64,000 nucleotides of DNA from Candidatus Accumulibacter sp. 66-26 (GTDB lineage Bacteria > Pseudomonadota > Gammaproteobacteria > Burkholderiales > Rhodocyclaceae), in NCBI GenBank assembly GCA_001897745.1, contig MKUH01000026.1, forward strand, positions 45,901-109,900. Reading direction: 5' to 3'. The translations under genes and the position numbers were made by a program. Under the pieces are notes generated by a model that saw only the letters and a program-made list of their open reading frames with translations, made no database searches and had not been told where the DNA came from. Positions 9,773 through 17,611 of the stretch are shown here, piece by piece; positions within the stretch are counted from its first letter, which is position 1; each line of letters begins with the position of its first letter.

Positions 9773-11004
9773 CGCCCCGCATCCTCCACGTTCTCGATCA
9801 TTCGATCCCGCTGCACAGCGGCTACACCTTCCGCACGCTCTCGATCCTGCGCGAGCAGCGCAAGCTCGGCTGGGAGACCTTCCACCTGACGACGCCCAAG
9901 CACGTCGGCTGCGCGCTGGCCGAAGAGGACGTCGACGGCTGGCATTTCTACCGCACGGCGGCGGCCGCCGGCGCGACGGCGGGCTGGCCGCTGCTCGGCC
10001 AGCTGGCGTTGATGCGGCAGGTCGAGCAGCGCCTGTACGAGGTGGCGCAGGACCTGCGGCCCAACGTGCTGCACGCGCATTCGCCGGTGCTCAACGCCAT
10101 CCCGGCCCTGCGCGTCGGGCGCCGCCTCGGCCTGCCGGTGGTCTACGAAGTGCGCGCCTTCTGGGAGGACGCGGCGGTCGACCACGGCACCACGCACGAG
10201 GGCAGCGCGCGCTACCGCCTGACGCGCAGCCTGGAAACCTGGGCGCTGAAGCGCGCCGATCATGTGACGACGATCTGCGAGGGGCTGCGCAGCGACATCG
10301 TCGGGCGCGGCGTGCCGGCCGAACGCGTCACCGTGATCCCGAACGCCGTCGATATCGAGGCTTTCGACCCCGGCGGCACGCCGGACGAGGCGCTCAAGGC
10401 CGAACTCGGCCTCGCCGGTTGCACGGTGGTCGGCTTCATCGGCTCCTTCTACGCCTACGAGGGGCTGGACCTGCTGCTCGATGCGCTGCCCCGGATCGTG
10501 CGCACGCTGCCCGACGTGCGCCTGCTGCTGGTCGGCGGCGGCCCGCAGGAGCAGGCGCTGCGCGAGCAGGCGGCGCGCCTCGGGCTGGAGAGTTCGGTGG
10601 TATTCACCGGCCGCGTGCCGCACGCCGAGGTGCAGCGCTACTACGACCTGATCGACGTGCTGGCCTATCCGCGCCATTCGATGCGCCTGACCGAACTGGT
10701 GACGCCGCTCAAGCCGCTCGAAGCGATGGCGCAGGGGCGGCTGCTCGTCGCCTCGGACGTCGGCGGCCACCGCGAACTGATCCGCGACGGCGAAACCGGC
10801 ATGCTGTTCCGCGCCGGCAGCGCCGATTCGCTGGCCGAAACCATCGTGCAACTGCTCGCCAAGCGCGAGTACTGGCCGGAGCTGCGCCTGGCCGGGCGGC
10901 GCTTCGTCGAGCAGGAGCGCAACTGGGCCGCCAGCGTCGCCCGCTACCACGACGTTTACGGCGGCCTGCTCGGCGAGCCGGCGGCGGAAAGGCGCTTCGC
11001 ATGA
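9769..11004 (+). CDS. XrtA-associated glycosyltransferase (TIGR04063, Daro_2409 type)
   Basis: This 411-residue GT4-like glycosyltransferase has the signature N-terminus HVLDHSIPLHSGYTFRT and the downstream HAHSPVLNAIPAL and YEVRAFWED segments that mark the exosortase A-associated family. The C-terminal Rossmann half contains VGFIGSFYAYEGLDLLL and KPLEAMAQGRLLVASDVGGH. The start at 9769 overlaps the asnB stop (ATGA), and its own stop overlaps the next start, so it is translationally coupled on both sides. Acceptor and donor sugars cannot be told from sequence. Confidence 0.88.
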   Translation: MTPRILHVLDHSIPLHSGYTFRTLSILREQRKLGWETFHLTTPKHVGCALAEEDVDGWHFYRTAAAAGATAGWPLLGQLALMRQVEQRLYEVAQDLRPNVLHAHSPVLNAIPALRVGRRLGLPVVYEVRAFWEDAAVDHGTTHEGSARYRLTRSLETWALKRADHVTTICEGLRSDIVGRGVPAERVTVIPNAVDIEAFDPGGTPDEALKAELGLAGCTVVGFIGSFYAYEGLDLLLDALPRIVRTLPDVRLLLVGGGPQEQALREQAARLGLESSVVFTGRVPHAEVQRYYDLIDVLAYPRHSMRLTELVTPLKPLEAMAQGRLLVASDVGGHRELIRDGETGMLFRAGSADSLAETIVQLLAKREYWPELRLAGRRFVEQERNWAASVARYHDVYGGLLGEPAAERRFA

Positions 11005-12326
11005 GTTCGTCCGCCGCGCCCATCCGCACGCTGCTCTTCTCGACGCTCTATCCGAGCGGCGCGCGGCCGGGGCACGGCATCTTCGTCGAGACGCGCTTGC
11101 GCGAACTGCTCAAGAGCGGCGCGGTCGAGACGCGCGTAGTGGCGCCGGTGCCGTGGTTCTGCTCGACGCACCCGCGCTTCGGCGACTACGCGCGGCTGGC
11201 CGCGACGCCGGCGCGCGAAATGCGGCACGGCATCGAGGTGCGCCATCCGCGCTACTTCCTGCCGCCGAAAGTCGGCATGCAGATCGCCCCCTTCGCGCTG
11301 GCCGCCGGCGCGCTGCCGGCGATCCGCCGGCTGCAGCGCGAGGGCTTCGACTTCGACCTGATCGACGCCCACTACTACTACCCGGACGGCGTCGCGGCGG
11401 CGCTGCTCGCGCGCCACCTCGGCAAGCCCTTCGTCGTCACCGCGCGCGGCTCGGACATCAACCTGATCGCCCGCCACGCCGTGCCGCGCCGCCTGATGCG
11501 CTGGGCCGCCGGGCGCGCGGCCGCGTCGATCTGCGTTTCCGGCGCGCTGCGCGACGCGCTGGCCGGCATCGGCGCCGAGCGCGCCAAGCTGCGCGTGCTG
11601 CGCAACGGCGTCGACCTCGCGCGCTTCGCGCCGCTGCCGCCCGCTAGCGCGCGCGCCGAACTCGGCTGGCCGGCGGCGCCGACGCTGCTTTCGGTCGGCA
11701 ACCTCGTCGAGAACAAGGGCCACCACCTCGCCATCGAACTGCTCGCGCTGCCGGCCGGGGCGGGTGGGGAGCGGGGAGTCGGACCCGACACGCGCCTGGC
11801 GATCGTCGGCGACGGCCCGGAGCGGGCGGCGCTCGCCGCGCTCGCGCAGCGCCTCGGCGTCGCGTCGCGCGTCGTCTTCGCCGGGGCGGTCGCGCAGGAG
11901 CGCCTGCCGGCCTACTACAGCGCGGCCGACGTCCTGATCCTCGCGTCGAGCCGCGAAGGCTGGCCCAACGTGCTGCTCGAGGCGATGGCCTGCGGCACGC
12001 CGGTCGTCGCCACGGCGGTCGGCGGCGTACCCGAGGCGGTCGCCGCGCCGGTCGCCGGGCGCCTCGTCCCCGCGTCGCCGGCGCCGTCGGCGGCGGCCTT
12101 CGCCACCGCGCTCGCCGACCTGCGGCGCGCCGGCATCGACCGCGCGGCGGTGCGCCGCTACGCCGAGGGCTTCGGCTGGGCGGAAACCACGCAGGGGCAG
12201 CTCGCGCTGTTTTCGGAAGCGCTCGCCGGCCGCCGGGAAGCCGCCGGCGCCGCGAGCGGCGTGCCGGACGCATCGGATGCACCCGGCGCACCCGGCGTGC
12301 CGCAATCCGGCGGGGAGGCGCGATGA
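11001..12326 (+). CDS. glycosyltransferase family 4 protein
   Basis: This is a 441-residue GT-B glycosyltransferase. The N-terminus has FSTLYPSGARPGHGIFVETRL, a pattern of GT4 enzymes acting on extracellular polysaccharides. HYYYPDGVAA and TARGSDINLIAR occur in the middle, and LILASSREGWPNVLLEAMACGTPVVAT forms the donor-binding region. The ATG at 11001 overlaps the previous stop and was preferred to upstream in-frame codons that lie inside the neighbour. The last 35 residues are Ala/Gly/Pro-rich with a tandem 9-bp duplication (two copies of cacccggcg). Sugar specificity is unknown. Confidence 0.87.
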   Translation: MSSSAAPIRTLLFSTLYPSGARPGHGIFVETRLRELLKSGAVETRVVAPVPWFCSTHPRFGDYARLAATPAREMRHGIEVRHPRYFLPPKVGMQIAPFALAAGALPAIRRLQREGFDFDLIDAHYYYPDGVAAALLARHLGKPFVVTARGSDINLIARHAVPRRLMRWAAGRAAASICVSGALRDALAGIGAERAKLRVLRNGVDLARFAPLPPASARAELGWPAAPTLLSVGNLVENKGHHLAIELLALPAGAGGERGVGPDTRLAIVGDGPERAALAALAQRLGVASRVVFAGAVAQERLPAYYSAADVLILASSREGWPNVLLEAMACGTPVVATAVGGVPEAVAAPVAGRLVPASPAPSAAAFATALADLRRAGIDRAAVRRYAEGFGWAETTQGQLALFSEALAGRREAAGAASGVPDASDAPGAPGVPQSGGEAR

Positions 12327-13690
12327 GGGACATCGCCCTTTCGCTGGTGGTCTTCGGGCTGCTGCCCTTCGTCTTCCGGCGCCCGTGGATCGGCGTCCTG
12401 CTCTTCCTGTGGATCAGCGTCATGACGCCGCACCGCATGGCCTTCGGCTTCGCCTACGACTTTCCATTCGCCGCGATCGTCGCCGTGAGCACCCTCGTCG
12501 GCCTGCTCGTCTCGCGCGATCAGGTCAAGCTGCCGATCAGCGGGATCACCGTGCTGCTCTTCCTGATGCCGTTGTGGATGTGCGTCAGCTACATCTTCGC
12601 CTTCGAGCACGAGGCGGGTTTCGCGCGCTGGGTCGAGGTGATGAAGGTCTTCTTCTTCGTCCTCGTCAGCGCCTCGCTGCTCAATTCGCGCAAGCAGATC
12701 GAGTGGCTGCTCTGGGTGCTGGTCGTCTCGGTCGGCCTGTTCGGCGTCAAGGGCGGGCTGTTCACCATCCTCACCGGCGGCGAAATGCGCGTCTACGGTC
12801 CGCCCGGCGGCGGCTTCCTGTCCGACAACAACGCGATCTCGGTGGCGCTGGTCATGGTCATCCCGCTGATGTACTACCTGCGCGCGGTGTCCGCCTCGAC
12901 CTGGGTGCGCCTCGGCCTGCTCGGCGCCATGCTGCTCAGCGGCATGGCCGTGCTCGGCACGCATTCGCGCGGCGCCTTCCTCGCCGTCGTGGCGATGGCG
13001 CTCTTCCTCTGGCTGAAGAGCCAGAAGAAGCTGCTCTTCGGGCTGCTGATGATCGCCGTGCTGCCGATCGCCATCGGCTTCATGCCGCAGAGCTGGACGG
13101 AGCGGATGGAGAGCATCCAGACCTACGAGCAGGACGCGTCCGCGCAGGGCCGGCTGAATTCCTGGCGCATGGCGATCAACGTCGCGAACGCGCGGCCGCT
13201 GGTCGGCGGCGGCTTCGAGCTGTACACGCCGAAGACCTTCGCCATGTACGCGCCGGTCCCTGAGGATCTGCACTCGGCGCACAGCGTCTATTTCCAGATG
13301 CTCGGCGAGCACGGCTACGTCGGGCTGGCGCTCTTCCTGGCGCTCGGCTTCACCGCCTGGATGACGGCGCGCCGGGTGATCGCGGCGAGCCAGGGGCGCC
13401 CCGACTGCGTGTGGGCGATTCAGATGGCGCGGGCGATCCAGGTCAGCCTGATCGGCTTCGCGGTCGGCGGCGCCTTCGTCAACATCGCCTACTGGGAGCT
13501 GCAGTACTACGAAATCATCGCGCTGATGGTGGTTCATCGCCTCGTCACCGAGGCGCGGGCGCCGGGCGGGGCCGGTACGCCCGACGCGACTCCGCCGGCA
13601 GCGGCGCCCGCTTCGACGGGCAGTGCGCCGGGCGGTGCGGCAACGGGCGGAAAAACCGGAGCGGTGGCGGCGGCGCGCGGCCGGGCGTGA
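12323..13690 (+). CDS. exosortase A-associated O-antigen ligase/polymerase-like membrane protein (TIGR03097 type)
   Basis: This 455-residue polytopic membrane protein has about ten hydrophobic helices and belongs to the Wzy/WaaL superfamily, probably polymerising or transferring the polysaccharide in the periplasm. The opening MRDIALSLVVFGLLPFVFRR and TPHRMAFGFAYDFPFA are characteristic of the exosortase-associated family. The large periplasmic loop near residues 260-330 carries the conserved GRLNSW and HSVYFQMLGEHG segment with the active-site His. It is coupled to the upstream glycosyltransferase by ATGA. A second, larger protein of this superfamily is at 43841. Confidence 0.87.
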   Translation: MRDIALSLVVFGLLPFVFRRPWIGVLLFLWISVMTPHRMAFGFAYDFPFAAIVAVSTLVGLLVSRDQVKLPISGITVLLFLMPLWMCVSYIFAFEHEAGFARWVEVMKVFFFVLVSASLLNSRKQIEWLLWVLVVSVGLFGVKGGLFTILTGGEMRVYGPPGGGFLSDNNAISVALVMVIPLMYYLRAVSASTWVRLGLLGAMLLSGMAVLGTHSRGAFLAVVAMALFLWLKSQKKLLFGLLMIAVLPIAIGFMPQSWTERMESIQTYEQDASAQGRLNSWRMAINVANARPLVGGGFELYTPKTFAMYAPVPEDLHSAHSVYFQMLGEHGYVGLALFLALGFTAWMTARRVIAASQGRPDCVWAIQMARAIQVSLIGFAVGGAFVNIAYWELQYYEIIALMVVHRLVTEARAPGGAGTPDATPPAAAPASTGSAPGGAATGGKTGAVAAARGRA

Positions 13691-13733
13691 GCGCGCCGTT
13701 TTTCTCTTCGATTCTTGCGGATATCCGACGAGC

Positions 13734-15275
13734 GTGCTGTTCAACTCCTACGAATTCCTCTTCTTCTTCCTGCCGGTCACGCTCGGCGTCTTCTTCGCGC
13801 TCTCCGGCTACCGCTGCCTGCGCACGGCGGCGGCCTGGCTCGCGCTCGTCTCGATCTTCTTCTACGGCTACTGGAGCCCGCGCTACGTCCTGCTGCTGCT
13901 GGCGTCGATCGCCGTCAACTTCGCCGCCGGCCACCTCATCCTGCGCTGCCGCGGCGCGTCGCGCATGCGCGCGGCGAAGCGCGTGCTGGTCCTGGCGCTG
14001 GCCGCCAATCTCGGCGCGCTCGGCTACTTCAAGTACGCCAACTTCTTCGTCGAATCGCTCAACGCGGCGGCCGGCAGCCAGTGGCATCTGGCGCCCATCG
14101 TCCTGCCCATCGGCATCTCCTTCTTCACCTTCACGCAGATCGCCTTCCTCGTCGATACCTACCAGGGCAAGGTGCGCGAATCGCGGATCGTTCCCTACAT
14201 CCTGTTCGTCGCCTACTTCCCGCACCTGATCGCCGGCCCCGTCCTGCACCACGCGGAAATGATGCCGCAGTTCGCGCGCGCCGAAACCTACCGCTTCCGC
14301 CTCGACAACTTCCTGCTCGGCATGGGCTTCTTCCTGATCGGCCTGTTCAAGAAGGTCGTCCTCGCCGACGGCATCCAGCCCTTCGTGTCGCCGGTCTTCG
14401 AGTCGGACCCGGCCTACGCGCTGACGCTGATCGAGGCCTGGGGCGGCGTGCTGGCCTACACGCTGCAGCTCTACTTCGACTTTTCCGGCTATTCCGACAT
14501 GGCCATCGGCCTGTCCAAGATGTTCAACGTGGACCTGCCGCTCAACTTCAATTCGCCGTACAAGGCGACCAGCATCGTCGAGTTCTGGCGGCGCTGGCAC
14601 ATGACGCTTTCGCGCTTCCTGCGCGACTACCTGTACATCGCGCTGGGCGGCAACCGCCACGGAACCCTGCGGCGCTACGCCAACCTCATGCTCACGATGC
14701 TGCTCGGCGGCCTGTGGCACGGCGCGGGCTGGACCTTCTTCGTCTGGGGCGGGCTGCACGGCGCCTATCTGGTCGTCAATCATCTCTGGCAGGCGCTGCG
14801 CGCGCGCCTCGGCCACGACCTCGCGCGCTCCACGCCGGCCGGCCGCCTGTGCGCGGCGGCGCTCACCTTCCTCTGCGTCGCGCTGGCCTGGGTCTTCTTC
14901 CGCGCGACGTCCTTCGACGCCGCGCTGCGCGTCCTGGACGGCATGGCCGGAGTCAACGGCGTCGCGCTGCCGGTCGAGTGGCAGGCGCTGCCGTGGGCAG
15001 CGGCGCTGGCGGTACCCTTCGCGCCGCTCGAAGCCTTCGGCGGGCTGCGCCAGCTCGGCTGGATCGCCGTCCTGCTGCTCGTCGTGTGGACCTGCCCGAA
15101 CTCGCAGACGCTGATGGGCCGCCTGGACGGCCTAGTACGGGCGCGCGTCGCCGCGCCCGCGCGGCGCGAGCGCTGGGGCTGGCTGTCGCTGGGCGGGATG
15201 ACGGCGTGCGTCTTCCTGCTGGCGGCGATCAGCGCCTCGCACGGCATTTCCGAATTCATCTACTTCAACTTCTGA
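13734..15275 (+). CDS. MBOAT family O-acyltransferase (AlgI-like)
   Basis: This 513-residue membrane-bound O-acyltransferase should pass acetyl groups across the inner membrane for polysaccharide O-acetylation. It opens with LFNSYEFLFFFLPVTL, the usual AlgI/DltB-type start, and has FDFSGYSDMAIGL, EFWRRWHMTLSRFLRDYLYI and LWHGAGWTFFVWGGLHG, the last carrying the invariant His. The GTG at 13734 was chosen as start because it fits the family N-terminus exactly; the longer open frame upstream is arginine-rich and overlaps the preceding gene. The next gene, 6 bp downstream, is an SGNH protein, the usual periplasmic partner. Confidence 0.92.
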   Translation: MLFNSYEFLFFFLPVTLGVFFALSGYRCLRTAAAWLALVSIFFYGYWSPRYVLLLLASIAVNFAAGHLILRCRGASRMRAAKRVLVLALAANLGALGYFKYANFFVESLNAAAGSQWHLAPIVLPIGISFFTFTQIAFLVDTYQGKVRESRIVPYILFVAYFPHLIAGPVLHHAEMMPQFARAETYRFRLDNFLLGMGFFLIGLFKKVVLADGIQPFVSPVFESDPAYALTLIEAWGGVLAYTLQLYFDFSGYSDMAIGLSKMFNVDLPLNFNSPYKATSIVEFWRRWHMTLSRFLRDYLYIALGGNRHGTLRRYANLMLTMLLGGLWHGAGWTFFVWGGLHGAYLVVNHLWQALRARLGHDLARSTPAGRLCAAALTFLCVALAWVFFRATSFDAALRVLDGMAGVNGVALPVEWQALPWAAALAVPFAPLEAFGGLRQLGWIAVLLLVVWTCPNSQTLMGRLDGLVRARVAAPARRERWGWLSLGGMTACVFLLAAISASHGISEFIYFNF

Positions 15276-15281
15276 ACGACG

Positions 15282-16430
15282 ATGCGCACGGCACTTTCCC
15301 GACTGATCTGGCTGCTGCTCGGCGGGCTGGCCGTCCTCGCCGCCTGCGAGGGCGTTCTGCGCCTGCTGCCGGTGTCGATGGGCCTCTACCGCACGCCGCA
15401 GTTCGAGCGCTGGCCGCTGCAGAATTTCGAGGCGCACCTGCCCTACGCCTATTCGACGAGCTGGGCGATGCTCAACGCGCATCGCGGTACGACCAACAAC
15501 TACGGGCACATCGCGCCCTTCGACTACCGCCGCGACAGCCGCCCGCTGCTGGTGATCGGCGACAGCTACGTCGAGTCGCTGATGAACGACTACGCCGACA
15601 CCCTGCAAGGCCAGCTCGGCCGGCGCCTTGGCGCGCCCAGCGCGGTCTACGGGCTGGGCGTCAGCGGCCTCTCGGCGAGCGACTACCTGGCGCTCTCGCG
15701 CCTCGCGCGCGACGAATTCAGGCCGGCGGCGGCGGTCTTCCTGATCACCGACGGCGACCTCGCCGAAAGCCTCTCGCCGCGCCTCGGCAACTACTACCTC
15801 GCGTCCGACGGCGGCGCCCTGCGCCTGCGCTACCTGCCGATGCAGGGCGAATCGCTGCAGAAGAAGCTGCGCAAGGCGGTCGGCGACAGCGCGCTGTACC
15901 GCTACCTGCAGGCCAACCTGCATTTCTCGCTCGACGGCCTGTTCAAGTCGTCGGCGGCGCACGCCGCGCCGCCGGCGGCCGGCGGCCGTGCCGTGCAGGA
16001 CGGCGACCTGCAGCGCCGCGTCGCCGACTGGTTCCTCGCCGAACTGCCGGGCGGCCTCGGGCTGCCGCCGCAGTGCATCGTCCTGCTGGTCGATACCGAC
16101 CGCTACGCGATCTACCGGCACAACGCCGCCGCGCCGCCGAAGGACCTGCCGGCATCCCGCCAGTACCTGATCGAACAGGCGCGCCGCCTCGGCTTCGGCG
16201 TCAGCGACCTCGACCCGGTGTTCCGCGAGCGCTACGCGCGCGACGGGCTGAAATTCGACTACTGGCCGCTCGACCGCCACTGGAACCGCCTCGGGCACGC
16301 GGTCGGCGCCGACGAAGCCTACCGCCTGCTGTTCCCGGACGGCGCCACGCGCTGCCGGCCCGGCGCGGCGGACGGCGGGCCGGATGCGGCTCGCAGCGCT
16401 GCGCAAAGCGGCGCACGGGACGGAGCGTGA
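15282..16430 (+). CDS. SGNH-fold (AlgX/AlgJ-like) acetylation partner protein
   Basis: This 382-residue protein has one N-terminal hydrophobic anchor (residues 8-22) and a periplasmic SGNH-like domain. The block I motif is IGDSYVES at residues 92-99 with the candidate nucleophile Ser95, and the C-terminal block LDRHWNRLGH holds the Asp/His pair. Together with the MBOAT protein directly upstream it probably transfers acetyl groups to the polysaccharide, as AlgX/AlgJ do with AlgI. Specificity is unknown; an esterase role is possible. The residues after the motif are a Gly/Ala/Asp-rich tail. Confidence 0.82.
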   Translation: MRTALSRLIWLLLGGLAVLAACEGVLRLLPVSMGLYRTPQFERWPLQNFEAHLPYAYSTSWAMLNAHRGTTNNYGHIAPFDYRRDSRPLLVIGDSYVESLMNDYADTLQGQLGRRLGAPSAVYGLGVSGLSASDYLALSRLARDEFRPAAAVFLITDGDLAESLSPRLGNYYLASDGGALRLRYLPMQGESLQKKLRKAVGDSALYRYLQANLHFSLDGLFKSSAAHAAPPAAGGRAVQDGDLQRRVADWFLAELPGGLGLPPQCIVLLVDTDRYAIYRHNAAAPPKDLPASRQYLIEQARRLGFGVSDLDPVFRERYARDGLKFDYWPLDRHWNRLGHAVGADEAYRLLFPDGATRCRPGAADGGPDAARSAAQSGARDGA

Positions 16431-16434
16431 CGCG

Positions 16435-17400
16435 ATGCTGAACCGCCTGCTGTTTTCCCGCCTGTCGCCCGCCGGCCCGTCGGCGCGCCTGTCGATACTG
16501 ATCTTCCACCGCGTGCTGCCGCGCCCCGACACTATTTTCCCCGGCGAGGCCGACGCCGCCTGGTTCGACCGCATGCTCGGCTGGCTGCGTGCGTGGTGCA
16601 ACGTGCTGCCGCTCGACGAGGCGATCGTCCGCCTGCGCGAAGGGCGCCTGCCGGCGCGCGCCGCCGCGATCACCTTCGACGACGGCTACGCCGACAACTG
16701 CACCGTCGCGCTGCCGCTCCTGCAGCGGCACGGGCTGCCCGCCACCTTCTTCGTCGCCACCGGCTTCCTTGACGGCGGCCGCATGTGGAACGACACGGTG
16801 ATCGAAGCGGTGCGCCACTGCGCGCAGCCGCAGCTCGCGCTCGACGAACTGGAAGATTTGCTGGGAGTGGGCGCGAAGCGTTTCCCGGTCGGCACGGCGG
16901 ACGAGAAGCGCGCGGCCATCGAGGCGATCATCGGACGCCTCAAATACCAGCCGGTCGACGTGCGCCTGACGCTGACCGAACGCATCGCGCACGCCGCCGG
17001 CGTGCGCCCGGCCGACGACCTGATGCTGACTTCGGCGCAGTTGCGCGCGCTGCGCCGCGCCGGCATGCAGATCGGTGCGCACACCGTCTCGCACCCGATC
17101 CTCGCCCGCCTTGACGCCGATTCGGTGCGGCAGGAAATCGCCGGCAGCAAGCGCCGGCTCGAAGAGCTGCTCGACGAACGCATCGGCCTCTTTGCCTACC
17201 CGAACGGGAAACCGGGCGCCGACTACACCCCGGAAAGCGCCGCCATCGTCCGCGACCTCGGCTTCGACGCCGCCGTATCGACGGCATGGGGCGCCGCCGA
17301 TGCGACGAGCGATCTTTTCCAGCTGCCGCGCTTCACGCCTTGGGATCGAAGCCGTCTGCGCTTCGGTTTGCGGCTTGCGGGGAATTTGCGCAAGGGTTGA
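16435..17400 (+). CDS. polysaccharide deacetylase family protein
   Basis: This 321-residue protein has a NodB-type deacetylase domain: ITFDDGYADN (residues 79-88) with the metal-binding Asp pair and GAHTVSHP (214-221) with the two His ligands. It differs from the deacetylase at 1365 and resembles the second, PgaB/IcaB-like type. The ATG at 16435 lies 4 bp after the previous stop; an upstream in-frame ATG at 16384 would overlap the SGNH gene by 47 bp and adds only a basic leader. It is the last gene of the first plus-strand run and is followed by the lower-GC island. Confidence 0.88.
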   Translation: MLNRLLFSRLSPAGPSARLSILIFHRVLPRPDTIFPGEADAAWFDRMLGWLRAWCNVLPLDEAIVRLREGRLPARAAAITFDDGYADNCTVALPLLQRHGLPATFFVATGFLDGGRMWNDTVIEAVRHCAQPQLALDELEDLLGVGAKRFPVGTADEKRAAIEAIIGRLKYQPVDVRLTLTERIAHAAGVRPADDLMLTSAQLRALRRAGMQIGAHTVSHPILARLDADSVRQEIAGSKRRLEELLDERIGLFAYPNGKPGADYTPESAAIVRDLGFDAAVSTAWGAADATSDLFQLPRFTPWDRSRLRFGLRLAGNLRKG

Positions 17401-17611
17401 ACCTGCGCCCTGCGTGGAGTATTGCTTTGGGGGGGCCTTTCGACGAGAGGGGCAAGGGCAGTTATTCGGCCGAAGCTGCCGTGGGCATGCAGCGGGTGCT
17501 ACGTCGGCACTACGGCGAATTGCAGACCTTTCAAGTCGGTCCATCGTTGGATCACGTTGGAACGTCTTTTCACGCCCTGTCCTGAAGGGGAGAGCAGGGC
17601 GTGGGTCATCG
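17401..17611 (+). other. intergenic spacer at left edge of the low-GC island
   Basis: No convincing gene is seen in these 211 bp between two convergent genes. Short open frames exist but match nothing I recognise. Composition changes here from the locus average to a clearly lower GC. The only strong structure is the stem-loop at 17571-17603. Confidence 0.5.
17571..17603. terminator. strong stem-loop between convergent genes, possible terminator
   Basis: CACGCCCTG (17571-17579) and CAGGGCGTG (17595-17603) form a perfect 9-bp stem around a 15-nt loop. The loop can pair further (CCT with AGG). It lies 8 bp beyond the end of the autotransporter gene and between convergent transcripts. Neither side has a good U-run, so a rho-independent role is not proven; it may simply protect 3' ends. 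Confidence 0.35.

Noticed and set aside
17286..17585. A 99-residue open frame at the left edge of the island
   Set aside because: It starts inside the deacetylase gene in another frame and has no recognisable motif or ribosome site.
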